A DNA stretch of 64,000 nt from Gemmataceae bacterium (GTDB taxonomy: Bacteria; Planctomycetota; Planctomycetia; Gemmatales; Gemmataceae), in contig JANWVV010000001.1 in NCBI GenBank assembly GCA_025055795.1, forward strand, positions 62,001-126,000, given 5' to 3'. Below, piece by piece: positions 53,817 to 62,381 of this stretch. The notes below the pieces were generated by a model, which saw nothing but the letters and a program-made list of their open reading frames with translations, did no database searches and was not told the DNA's origin. The position numbers and the translations under genes were made by a program. Each line of letters begins with the position of its first letter. The first letter of the stretch is position 1.

Positions 53817-54761
53817 CTACCGTCGCAACGGGGCATGCCGCTGGGACATCCGCTGGAACAAGAAGCGGGCCAGTACGGCATCGAGGTAGTCACTGGTACG
53901 CACCAGATGGTACTCGATGCCGATGCGGGTACAGCCGCGGCGTACCTCGGTCAAGTATTCTTCGAGTGCTTCCAGGTAACCGTCGCGTAAAGCCCGGGGA
54001 TCGCATAGCAGATGCGGCAGTTCTTCCAGTCCTTCAAAACGGGTCATTCCCGAGAAGGGGAACAACAATTCGTCGTCGTCGAGGATGTGGAAGACCATGA
54101 CGTCGTGGCGGCGGTGGCGGAGCATTTCCAATCCTTGGAACAGGGGCGGACGGTCGACCAGCAGGTCGGAAAACAGCAGCACCAGTCCGCGTTGTGGCAG
54201 CGACTCGGCTACCTGCTGCAGGATTTTGCGGATGTCGGTTTTGGCTTGGGGATGGCTCAGATGCAACGCTTTGATGATCGCGTCCACATGGGGTAGGCCG
54301 CTGCGAGCCGGAATGGACTGGCGCACCTCAGCATCGAAGGTGATCAGACCGCAGGAATCCTGCTGCCGAGTGGTCAGATAGGCCAGGCAGGCCGCTGCCG
54401 TGGCTGCATATTCGTACTTGTATAGACTGCCGGCTTTACGGTGCCGGGTCTCGCCGTAAAGCATCGACTCGCTGCTGTCCACTACCAGGTAGGCCCGCAG
54501 GTTGGTTTCTGCCTCGTATTGCTTGACCACCAGCTTGTCGGAACGCTGCCAGACCTTCCAGTCGATGCGGCGTAGATCATCCCCCGGCACGTATTCCCGG
54601 TGCTGGACGAACTCTACCGACTGACCGTACACGGGGCTTTTGTGCATGCCGCTGAGGAAGCCGTCGACAGCCAGACGGGCCCGCAGATCCAGCGGAGTAA
54701 TGCGGGCGATCACTTTGGGGTCCAGAAAGCGGTGGGGGTCGTTCAGGTCACGGCGTGCCAT
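53817..54761 (-). CDS. DUF58-domain protein
   Basis: A 314-residue cytoplasmic protein that commonly accompanies MoxR and BatA proteins. The DUF58 core motif is clear: REYVPGDDLRRIDWKVWQRS followed by DKLVVKQYEAE, then a VWA-like strand YLVVDSSESMLYG whose DSSES fits the DxSxS metal site. The N-terminal segment LDPKVIARITPLDLRARLAV is also typical. No transmembrane span is present, unlike many DUF58 proteins. The ATG at 54761 is chosen; a TTG at 54827 extends the frame by 22 residues without a ribosome-binding site. MoxR lies 140 bp upstream, and the two probably act together on the large VWA proteins encoded downstream. Confidence 0.94.
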   Translation of the reverse strand: MARRDLNDPHRFLDPKVIARITPLDLRARLAVDGFLSGMHKSPVYGQSVEFVQHREYVPGDDLRRIDWKVWQRSDKLVVKQYEAETNLRAYLVVDSSESMLYGETRHRKAGSLYKYEYAATAAACLAYLTTRQQDSCGLITFDAEVRQSIPARSGLPHVDAIIKALHLSHPQAKTDIRKILQQVAESLPQRGLVLLFSDLLVDRPPLFQGLEMLRHRRHDVMVFHILDDDELLFPFSGMTRFEGLEELPHLLCDPRALRDGYLEALEEYLTEVRRGCTRIGIEYHLVRTSDYLDAVLARFLFQRMSQRHAPLRR

Positions 54762-54856
54762 GCGGGGATTCCCGTGAAGGTCAAAGAATGTACGCAGATA
54801 ACAGGCGTAGTCTCCTGGCCGGAGCAAAGGTAGGCCAACTGCTTTTGGAGACAGCC

Positions 54857-54902
54857 AAGGTCACTGTTGTGCAAACTGTAAGGTCACTGTTGTGCAAACT
54901 GT
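54857..54902. repeat. 23-bp perfect tandem repeat at the end of the MoxR gene
   Basis: AAGGTCACTGTTGTGCAAAC plus TGT (23 bp) occurs twice in direct succession, at 54857-54879 and 54880-54902. The last base of the second copy is the last base of the MoxR stop codon. It lies in the MoxR-DUF58 spacer and looks like a recent slippage duplication, but copy number could alter translation or mRNA stability between the two genes. Confidence 0.9.
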
Positions 54903-55975
54903 TATGAGGCGAAAATCTTTTTGAACCGCTCGTCGGATGTCAGGGCCCCTTCCTTGTCCGGTGTCTCTTCCAGCAGCTTCTGGATGACCATATCGGGGGT
55001 GATTCCCTCGGAGGCAGCCGTGAAGTTGGTCAGGATGCGGTGGCGGAGCACAGGATAGGCCAGGGCCTTGATGTCATCGGTAGTGACGTGTGCCCGGCCA
55101 TAGAGCAGGGCGCGGGCCTTGCCGCCCAAAATGAGGTTTTGCACGGCCCGCGGACCGGCTCCCCAGCTCAGCCAATCTTTGATGAACTTGGGCACGCCGG
55201 GCTCGCCCACACGGGTTTGCCGGACCAGAGCTAAGGCGTAATTAATGACGTGATCGGTTACCGGCACCTTACGCACCAGCGTTTGAATTTCGATAATCTG
55301 TTCCCCATTGAGCACGGGAGTAATTTCCTCGCTCTGGACGCCGGTGGTTCGTCGGGCAATCTCAAACTCTTCTTTATACGAGGGATATTTGACAAACACT
55401 TTGAACATGAAGCGATCCTGCTGGGCTTCGGGCAGGGGGTAGGTACCTTCCTGTTCAATGGGGTTCTGAGTAGCCAGGACGAAAAAAGGGTTAGCTAGCT
55501 TATGGCGGACCCGACCGACTGATACCTGTCGCTCCTGCATGGCTTCGAGCAGGGCTGCCTGTGTTCGGGGCGGCGTCCGGTTGATCTCATCGGCCAAAAT
55601 CATGTTGGCAAACAACGGACCGGGGCGGAACAACAACTCGAACGTGCCGGTCACGGGATTTTTCTCGATGAAATCGGTCCCGGTGATGTCGGCCGGCATC
55701 AGGTCGGGGGTAAATTGGATGCGGCTGAACTCCAGATTCAGACAACGTGACAGAGTGCTAATCATCAGGGTTTTAGCTAGCCCGGGGACGCCTTCCAGCA
55801 GGCAGTGTCCGCGGGCAAACAGGGCTATTAACAGTTCCTCGATAACGGCTTCCTGACCGACGATCACCCGGTGCAACTGCTGCTTAATACTATCAAAAGC
55901 GGCTTTGAACTTGCGGATGGCTTCCAGATCGCTTTCCTGCATGGTGGAGGTTCCAACAGCGGCCGTTTGACTCAT
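54902..55975 (-). CDS. MoxR-family AAA+ ATPase
   Basis: A 357-residue cytoplasmic ATPase that acts as a chaperone or activator, often inserting cofactors or metals into VWA proteins. Visible are [20 protein letters not shown], Walker A GVPGLAKT (about 62-69), Walker [10 protein letters not shown] (about 125-133), the sensor segment [20 protein letters not shown] and the arginine-bearing [24 protein letters not shown] and the terminal lid complete the family pattern. The ATG at 55975 follows AGGAG; an ATG at 55993 is less likely. It is first in the long minus-strand block of DUF58, BatA-like, VWA and giant membrane proteins, so these are its probable clients. All catalytic residues appear intact. 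Confidence 0.95.
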   Translation of the reverse strand: MSQTAAVGTSTMQESDLEAIRKFKAAFDSIKQQLHRVIVGQEAVIEELLIALFARGHCLLEGVPGLAKTLMISTLSRCLNLEFSRIQFTPDLMPADITGTDFIEKNPVTGTFELLFRPGPLFANMILADEINRTPPRTQAALLEAMQERQVSVGRVRHKLANPFFVLATQNPIEQEGTYPLPEAQQDRFMFKVFVKYPSYKEEFEIARRTTGVQSEEITPVLNGEQIIEIQTLVRKVPVTDHVINYALALVRQTRVGEPGVPKFIKDWLSWGAGPRAVQNLILGGKARALLYGRAHVTTDDIKALAYPVLRHRILTNFTAASEGITPDMVIQKLLEETPDKEGALTSDERFKKIFAS

Positions 55976-56545
55976 GGCTACTCCTGTTTTCAAAAGCTTT
56001 CACCGTGGTGGGGTGACTCTACCGCTCCGCGACTCGACTTTCTCGTTGGTTGCAGCCGAACGACAGAGCAATAACTTGTCCTACCCCTGTGTCATAAAAA
56101 CTATGGGGGTGTCATGGTTTAAAGACGCCTGCCCCCGCTTCAAACTAACATCTCGAGTGGAGCGGTTGGACGGGACAATCGGCACCAGGAAGTTCTGATC
56201 CTTCCCTGAAACGCTATGTTTACCAAAGCGATGGCAGCCGGGCTGCCGAAGGTTATTCCGATCCTTCGAAACTGAAGCTACGCGAGGATTATCACCTCTT
56301 AGGTGCTACATACATACCCATAGAGACAGAAGTCTTTACTATAAGGTAGCAGACTTATCGGGTGTTAAAATAGCTGTGTATGTGCCACTCAGAAGATACA
56401 TTTTTTACCCGAGTGTGTGCCATGGCGTATATTTACTCTGACGAAACCAGGAGAGTGTAGCTGCTCAGATGCCATCCACCGTTATCTCCGTTCATCATAC
56501 TCGGTTGCCATTTGCGATAAGGAGCCTTAAAAGAGGACCGTCATT
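55976..56545. other. Divergent intergenic region between moxR and the zinc-ribbon gene
   Basis: About 570 bp, AT-richer towards the right. It must hold the promoter for the MoxR/BatA block. GTGTCAT occurs twice (near 56089 and 56109) around ACTATGGGG. No clear operator or -10/-35 pair is assigned. Confidence 0.45.
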
Positions 56546-57085
56546 ATGAGTATGATTATCGTTTGCCCTTCTTGTCGAATACAGTTGATGATTGCTAACG
56601 AACATCTGGGCCAAAACATTCATTGTCCCCAATGCAAAACATTAATTAACGTGCCAGTATCCTCAACTTTCCCCAATTTGGGAGCCCCGCCTTACACGTC
56701 ACCAGCTGCATCCCAATCGTGGCGTGTCTACTCAACCGCTCCGTCTAAAGTGAAGGCGATTGGAGCTATGTTGATTGGTGGGGGGGCTTGGGCTATACTT
56801 TACAGCTGGGTGATCATTGTCTTTAGTGCACTTTGGTGTTGTCTTTCTCCGGGTATCTATTTGGCAATTGTCTGGGGTATACTAGCGATCATCAAGGGCG
56901 TTCATCTGCTTGGAGATCGTTGGTATGAACACAATCCACGAATACTTGTTATATTACAGATTGTACTAGTGATTAATCTGGACATAGTTAACTTAGTAAT
57001 GGGGGTTGTTGGAATCATATTTCTGAGTGACCCCGAGATTCGCCATGCCTTCGCCGATTCTCGTGAGAATTTTCAGAGGAGTTAA
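56546..57085 (+). CDS. Zinc-ribbon membrane protein of unknown function
   Basis: A 179-residue protein. The N-terminus carries a zinc ribbon with Cys7, Cys10, Cys27 and Cys30 (CPSC ... CPQC), as in MJ0042-type fingers, followed by a proline/serine linker and then about three membrane spans between residues 70 and 160. The ATG at 56546 is preceded by AGAGGAC. The coding sequence is visibly richer in A and T, with more A/T-ending codons, than its neighbours, which may mean recent transfer or low expression. It is a single gene on its strand, convergent with the TPR gene at 57155. Small proteins of this layout are common in planctomycetes; no function is known to me. Confidence 0.75.
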   Translation: MSMIIVCPSCRIQLMIANEHLGQNIHCPQCKTLINVPVSSTFPNLGAPPYTSPAASQSWRVYSTAPSKVKAIGAMLIGGGAWAILYSWVIIVFSALWCCLSPGIYLAIVWGILAIIKGVHLLGDRWYEHNPRILVILQIVLVINLDIVNLVMGVVGIIFLSDPEIRHAFADSRENFQRS

Positions 57086-57154
57086 GCCAGGCATAACAAG
57101 GTGTTACTGTCGCAAGCATCAAGGTGACGGGGTCGGTGTGTTTCGAGCAGGGGA

Positions 57155-57994
57155 TTATTTTTGGTTTAATAGTTCGGCGAGGCGGCGTTCGGCCTGACGG
57201 ATCCGCTCCGGATCGGTATCGTGCGCGATGTGTTCACGGTACAATTCGATGGCTTTGGTTTTGTCATTCAGGTAACGATCATAGATGATGGCTGCTCGTA
57301 GGCGGGCGTCGGTGCGTCCACCTTTCATCCATTGGTAGGCCCGCTCGAAATAGCGGGCTGCTCGATCGTATTGCCGGAAGGCCCGACTTTCGTACAAATC
57401 TCCTAATTGATAGGCTACATCGGCAATTTTGTCGGAATTGGGATATTTCTCGAGAATTTCGCGGAGCAGGATCTCGGCCCGCCGTTGGTTGAGAACGTAG
57501 TCCGTGCCGAATCCTTTCCCTTTGTATTCCATGGCGGCACGGTACAACTCATTGGCGGCGGGAATGTTTACCTCCGCTTTGAGCGTGGGCGGGGGGACAT
57601 CCTTGACGTCCAGATTGTACGAGGGCTTGAACAGCAGGTGGTAGCCGAGCAGTTCTTCTTCGGCCCACTTGAGCCGTTGACGGTCGCCGACCCGTGCATA
57701 GTGTTCGTAGAGAGCTTTCAGGCTGTTTTCGTATTCCTTACGGGCGGCGTGGAGCCGCTCAACCAGTTCTACGTCCGAGGCGGGTGGGGCCGTCTTTTTT
57801 TCTTCGGCGGCCTTGGTCTGCGGTCCTTCAGCCGCATTGGCCGGTGCCTGACTTGGCAGAAGGGGGGGGATTGTCGTCGCGATCAACAACACCGCAACGC
57901 CCAACAACCAGCAAGCCGCCTTCGGAACCCTTAACGGCGTCATAGGGTACCCCCGCACCAGGCCTTGGGTCTGATTGTCCGGCCAAATACTCAT
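57155..57994 (-). CDS. Exported TPR-like protein
   Basis: A 279-residue protein with a hydrophobic signal segment (AACWLLGVAVLLIATTIPPL), an Ala/Lys/Glu linker, and a helical C-terminus with TPR-like units (ADVAYQLGDLYESRAFRQYD, then RAARYFERAYQWMKG and KAIELYREHIAHDTDPERIR). The start overlaps the stop of the PIN-TRAM gene as TGATG, which suggests translational coupling and supports the ATG at 57994. An ATG at 57943 begins closer to the signal segment. It may be a periplasmic scaffold; no cysteine follows the signal segment, so it is not a lipoprotein. The operon has two genes: PIN-TRAM, then this one. Confidence 0.8.
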   Translation of the reverse strand: MSIWPDNQTQGLVRGYPMTPLRVPKAACWLLGVAVLLIATTIPPLLPSQAPANAAEGPQTKAAEEKKTAPPASDVELVERLHAARKEYENSLKALYEHYARVGDRQRLKWAEEELLGYHLLFKPSYNLDVKDVPPPTLKAEVNIPAANELYRAAMEYKGKGFGTDYVLNQRRAEILLREILEKYPNSDKIADVAYQLGDLYESRAFRQYDRAARYFERAYQWMKGGRTDARLRAAIIYDRYLNDKTKAIELYREHIAHDTDPERIRQAERRLAELLNQK

Positions 57995-59253
57995 CAGCGG
58001 CTGTCGTCCGTGGAGCGGGGTGGGTCACTGCTGCGGGTTTCGGTCGGTCGGTTGCCTAGGGGCACATGTGTGCCGGTGCCCGAGCTGCCGCTATTGCCCC
58101 CCGCCGCTGAGGGCTCGACGGGCCTGTTGCCCAAGCTGACATGGCTAGCCGTGGAATCACTGCTTTTTGTGCTAGCGGCGGGAGCTGAGCTACCGCCAGG
58201 GTACGGCGTGGCAGTACCACTGGCCCGCTGATCCGGTCGGCCGAAAATCATCCGCCCCGCGGGCGTCTGTAACACGCTCGTTACCACGATAGTTGTCTCT
58301 TGACCAATGAACGGCCGCCCTTGCTCCACGACGACCATTGTCCCGTCATCCAGATAACCAACCCCCTGACCCACCTGATCGCCTGGTTTGACTACCCGGA
58401 CCGTCATGGTCTCACCGGGCAAAGCCACTGTCTTGAGTGCGTTGGCCAGTTCGTTAAGGTTGATGACGTCCACACCCTGCAGTTGGGCAATCTTGTTCAA
58501 ATTAAAGTCATTGGTGACAACCCGGGCGTTTAAGGCCTTGGCAAGTAAAACCAGTCGCTCATCTACGCGGATGCGTTCATGAGTGTGCAGCTCAGGTACG
58601 TTGCCATCGTGCATTTCCAGCTCGATTTTCGGATTGGTCTGCAGGCGTTTCAGAATGTCCAATCCACGCCGTCCCCGATTCCGCTTTAGCCGGTCGGAGC
58701 TGTCGGCGATCGCTTGTAACTCCTGAAGTACAAACCGCGGGACGATCAGCTTGGTATCAATCAGCCGTGTATCACAAATATCGGCAATCCGTCCATCGAT
58801 GATCGCACTGGTGTCCAGAACGAGTGGGCGACCGCCCTTCACCTGCTTGGAAAATTCCACATAGGGAATGATAAAGCGAAATTCATCCTTGGTTTGCAGC
58901 AAAGTCGAAATGGCTACATAGCAACTGATCACAATAATGAATACCTGGCCGATTTGGACCATCCGTCGCTCGCTGGGGAAGGCGAATTCCAGCAAAGGAC
59001 CCGTGGCTAACGACAATAGCCAGCCGACTAACAAACCCAAAAGCAACCCGAAGTAAATGGCTGATATGGTTGCTATATTCTTGTGTTTTTCCCGTATGTC
59101 GGTTATTAGCACAATCGCCGAGATACCCAGCGCAACCGCACTGATTAGTACAGCTAGGAATGTCTGTTCGGTCTCGACGAACAAACTGGCTGCATAGGCC
59201 GTTAGTCCTAACACTAGAATGATGAAAGTGGCTCGCAATAGTGGTAGTAGCAT
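57994..59253 (-). CDS. PIN-TRAM membrane protein (YacL family)
   Basis: A 419-residue protein. Four membrane spans occupy residues 5-120. The PIN nuclease domain begins PLVLDTSAIIDGRIADICD (Asp147 and Asp153), with further acidic residues in VLQELQAIAD and VVTNDFNLNKIA, so the metal-binding set looks intact. A TRAM-like RNA-binding domain follows (PGETMTVRVVKPGDQVGQGV then YLDDGTMVVVEQG). This matches YacL of Gram-positives, a membrane-anchored putative RNase. The C-terminal 80 residues are Ser/Pro/Gly-rich and contain two copies of a HVxLGNRPxE motif, not usual for the family. The ATG at 59253 gives a short cytoplasmic start. The coupled TPR gene follows. Confidence 0.93.
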   Translation of the reverse strand: MLLPLLRATFIILVLGLTAYAASLFVETEQTFLAVLISAVALGISAIVLITDIREKHKNIATISAIYFGLLLGLLVGWLLSLATGPLLEFAFPSERRMVQIGQVFIIVISCYVAISTLLQTKDEFRFIIPYVEFSKQVKGGRPLVLDTSAIIDGRIADICDTRLIDTKLIVPRFVLQELQAIADSSDRLKRNRGRRGLDILKRLQTNPKIELEMHDGNVPELHTHERIRVDERLVLLAKALNARVVTNDFNLNKIAQLQGVDVINLNELANALKTVALPGETMTVRVVKPGDQVGQGVGYLDDGTMVVVEQGRPFIGQETTIVVTSVLQTPAGRMIFGRPDQRASGTATPYPGGSSAPAASTKSSDSTASHVSLGNRPVEPSAAGGNSGSSGTGTHVPLGNRPTETRSSDPPRSTDDSR

Positions 59254-60676
59254 GTAGGTTCTCTCTTCTCACTCAGTCAGAGTCATACAACCACGCGGTT
59301 TATGGTCAGCACTTTGGAGCAATTGTCATGCCAATAAGTCCTGTCCGTACCTAGAACCATACCCAAAAGACCCCAACCGTGTTCAACGATGCTGTTACGC
59401 CCTGTTGTTATGCCTAGCATTGCTAAGGGTGAACAGCCGCCCCGGCTGCAAAATGCTGCATTACTACCCTCTCCAAATGACCACCCCTCCCGATGACCCT
59501 CTCAACCTCCATTCGCATGGTTGTCAAATACGCATCATTCAAAGCAACATCCTTGAGGACCAATGGGTTATGAACGACAACCTGTCCGTGAATTGGACCA
59601 AGCCCGGTAACAGCCCATTGCGATGTTCACACCCCCTTAGGTCAACTTAAAAAGAACAACGTTCTAAGTATGATACGCTTTACCTCGAGCATTAGTTCCC
59701 TTAGCAGTTAAGTGATTAATCCGCTAGCTAGTTTTAATAGTGCAGATTAATGCTGGGTTTTGGCTGGACAGTTTCCTAATACCGACGGGACTAACTTTCC
59801 TTTAGTCCTCTTATGAATTTTCAGGTTACCGCATTACTGAACGTTACGCTAGCCGAAAACGTGTATTTTGTTACTTTGTTTGCTTTGCATTGTCTGGCGA
59901 TTATGAGAGGAATGTCCTTGAACCGATCCAGCCAACTGAAGCAACTAGTTTTCGACACGAGCAGTTTTGCCGGGGAAGGACGTCCCTAGGCGATCGCTGT
60001 CGGTAGTAAGACAGATAAAGGCCGTATAATGGAACGTGTCCCTACGCGGAAGTGGTGACCTACTCTGGCATAGGTGGTTAATGTCCCTTGCTTGTGCGTT
60101 CAGGTCGTAGTAGTTCAGTGGGCTAACCGATCGTCTCGTGGTATCCTGTGTAACGAGGGGACATGGGGAGGTTATAAAGGTTATCGGGCATGGTTAACGT
60201 AGTAGCAAATTGACGCATCGGGTGCCCCTGCCCACCCCTAACCAGTTGCATAATAACAACGTTAACGCCAAGACAGGGAGCATGTGTAACCCTAATGAAG
60301 GGGAGCTTCGCCAGGAAACATCCCGGATAAAAAAGCAGTATGTGGCACGTCAGAAGCTGTGGTATTGACAATAACCAACGATTTCGCAGCTAATGTGTTG
60401 TTACTCCTGTAGAGATATGGATGGGGTAAACAAGGGCAGACGCCCTGATTGAAGATCAACTGTCTGAGCAGTGTCGTTGTGTCCGAGTGAACGTTCAATT
60501 AACAATCATTGAGAGCGGTACATGAAGGAAGTGGTATTCAAAGTCCGGATGCATGGCATGCGATCCTCAATCCTCAAACCAGCCAAGGGCTCTTGAGGCT
60601 TAGGTCAATTATCAGCGTATCCGACTCTGTTGAGCACAGGTGAACAGGACATAATTTTTTAGCAAATGGTGAGATC
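59254..60676. other. 1.4 kb AT-richer region without convincing genes
   Basis: Open frames here are short and lack ribosome-binding sites. Seen are an inverted repeat AGAAC-AAC-GTTCT near 59652, TATAAT at 60025-60030 without a good -35, and TTGACA at 60364-60369 with GCTAAT 18 bp on. A conserved RNA gene cannot be excluded. No signature of RNase P RNA, tmRNA or 4.5S RNA was found by eye. Confidence 0.4.
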
Positions 60677-62149
60677 ATGATGCGCACTGTCTCAAGAATG
60701 ACGACGGCAACTGTGGCAGTGGCTCTAGCGGTGATTTTGGCTCTAGGACAGGGGCAAACGTGTCAGGCACAGCCGCTCGATGCCACAAAATTACCGGAAT
60801 TCCGCAGGACCACGGCGGTACTAGAGCTACGGGACGCGCGTGGCATCCCCAAAGAACGGCTGGAAGAGGCCCGCAAGCTGTTCCAGGAATTGGCCACGTA
60901 TCAAGCCCAGATAATTGCCCACCCACTGGTATACCGCCTGATGCGTGATCCCCTGGCCAAGACCGACGCAACGGGGCGGCAGGTGCCTACGGTGGATACC
61001 ATATTGCGTGATCTGGAGCGGTTTCTGGTTTATCCCGCTCCGGGCAGCCGAGTTACCATCGATCACGCTGATTACATCCGGGAGCTGGGCTCGGCGTTAG
61101 ATGCGGCCTTACGCCCGGTGATCACTAGTCATCCGGAGCGGATCGTGCGGATCAATGCGACCCGTATGCTAGCCCTCGTCTGCCGAATGGGGGCCACCGC
61201 CCATTACGCCACCGTTACCGAATTGGTCTCCAGTCCCAACATACCCACGGAGATCAAACACTACGCCTTGCAGGCAGCAGCTAACCTGCTGTCGGCCTAC
61301 GACGTCACCGATTATCGCAGCCGGCGGCACAGCAATGGCTGGCGTAACGATCAGAAACCTGGTGCTGCGGACGTGGAACTGGCCGCACTAGTCAGTGCCA
61401 TTGAAAAATGCATCACCGACCCGAATGCGTTGGTACCTGGCGTGTGGAACGGGGACGTTAATAAGCCGGTTGTGGTGCAGCAGGATCAAGCCGACGTGGT
61501 GCGATTTGTGCGACGTCAGGCGATCCGGGCGTTGGCCCAAGTACGTTTTGTCACCCTGCCGGGTGGGGGAGCGGATGGCAAAGGCCGCTTGTACCCGGCC
61601 TACACCCTGGCCCGGGTGTGCGTGTCTGATCCGCGATTGCTCCTGTCCCCAACTCCCGCCGATTGTGCAGAAGCCATCATTGGTATCTGCAACATGGCTC
61701 CTCGGTACGAAGATGGCAAAAAGGTCAAGGAGTACAACGTGGAAGCCGCAGTGGAAGCGATCGTCGCCGGCCTGATCACCTTCGCCGAACCCCGGGGTGA
61801 TCCCAGTGATACCTCCTTGCATTGGCGTGCTTACGGTGCCCGCATTGCCGAAGCTTTGACTAATTGGCGTTTCCTGTTCGATGAATTGTACGATCCAACC
61901 CGACCACGGCAGTTCAACGATAAGGCGGTACCTCCCATCGTCAACGACCTGATTCAGCGTGCCCGGACCGCTGTTCTTGACCCGCTGGAGCGTGTGGGTC
62001 CGGATGGCAAACCGGATCCGCTGGGCGGACGTCTCCAAATCGATGCCCTCCGCCAGTACCTGCAACAATTGCGCACCAATCCCAAGCGGAATCCCCTGTT
62101 GTTCACCAATAACCCTAATACGGCCCTACCCGTGGCCGTCAAAAGTTGA
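60677..62149 (+). CDS. Exported HEAT-like repeat protein
   Basis: A 490-residue protein with a signal peptide (ATVAVALAVILALGQGQTCQ) and a mature part built of paired helices. Units such as RINATRMLALVCRMGATAHY, ELVSSPNIPTEIKHYALQAA and RFVRRQAIRALAQVRF resemble HEAT repeats, which serve as protein-binding scaffolds. There is no catalytic motif. The ATG at 60677 is taken; a further ATG at residue 8 also fits the signal peptide. The gene stands 230 bp before the DUF1570-like gene on the same strand, and the pair may be co-expressed. Function unknown; planctomycete genomes have many such proteins. Confidence 0.78.
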   Translation: MMRTVSRMTTATVAVALAVILALGQGQTCQAQPLDATKLPEFRRTTAVLELRDARGIPKERLEEARKLFQELATYQAQIIAHPLVYRLMRDPLAKTDATGRQVPTVDTILRDLERFLVYPAPGSRVTIDHADYIRELGSALDAALRPVITSHPERIVRINATRMLALVCRMGATAHYATVTELVSSPNIPTEIKHYALQAAANLLSAYDVTDYRSRRHSNGWRNDQKPGAADVELAALVSAIEKCITDPNALVPGVWNGDVNKPVVVQQDQADVVRFVRRQAIRALAQVRFVTLPGGGADGKGRLYPAYTLARVCVSDPRLLLSPTPADCAEAIIGICNMAPRYEDGKKVKEYNVEAAVEAIVAGLITFAEPRGDPSDTSLHWRAYGARIAEALTNWRFLFDELYDPTRPRQFNDKAVPPIVNDLIQRARTAVLDPLERVGPDGKPDPLGGRLQIDALRQYLQQLRTNPKRNPLLFTNNPNTALPVAVKS

Positions 62150-62381
62150 TCCGGGCAGCAAATCGGCGTCGCCGTATTCTCTCATACCGCTGGGACGGAA
62201 GGCTAACAGACGTTGTCTTTGTTTTGTAAAGGTGACCGAGAGCGATTTTCCGATTTTCGGACTCAATATTATTTTCCCCTGGAAGTGGTCTCGGCATGTG
62301 CGTTCAGGGTGAGGGTTTCGCTTGCGGGCCCGAATAAAAACGACGACAATGAAGGAAACCATACTGGGGGGAGCAGTAACC

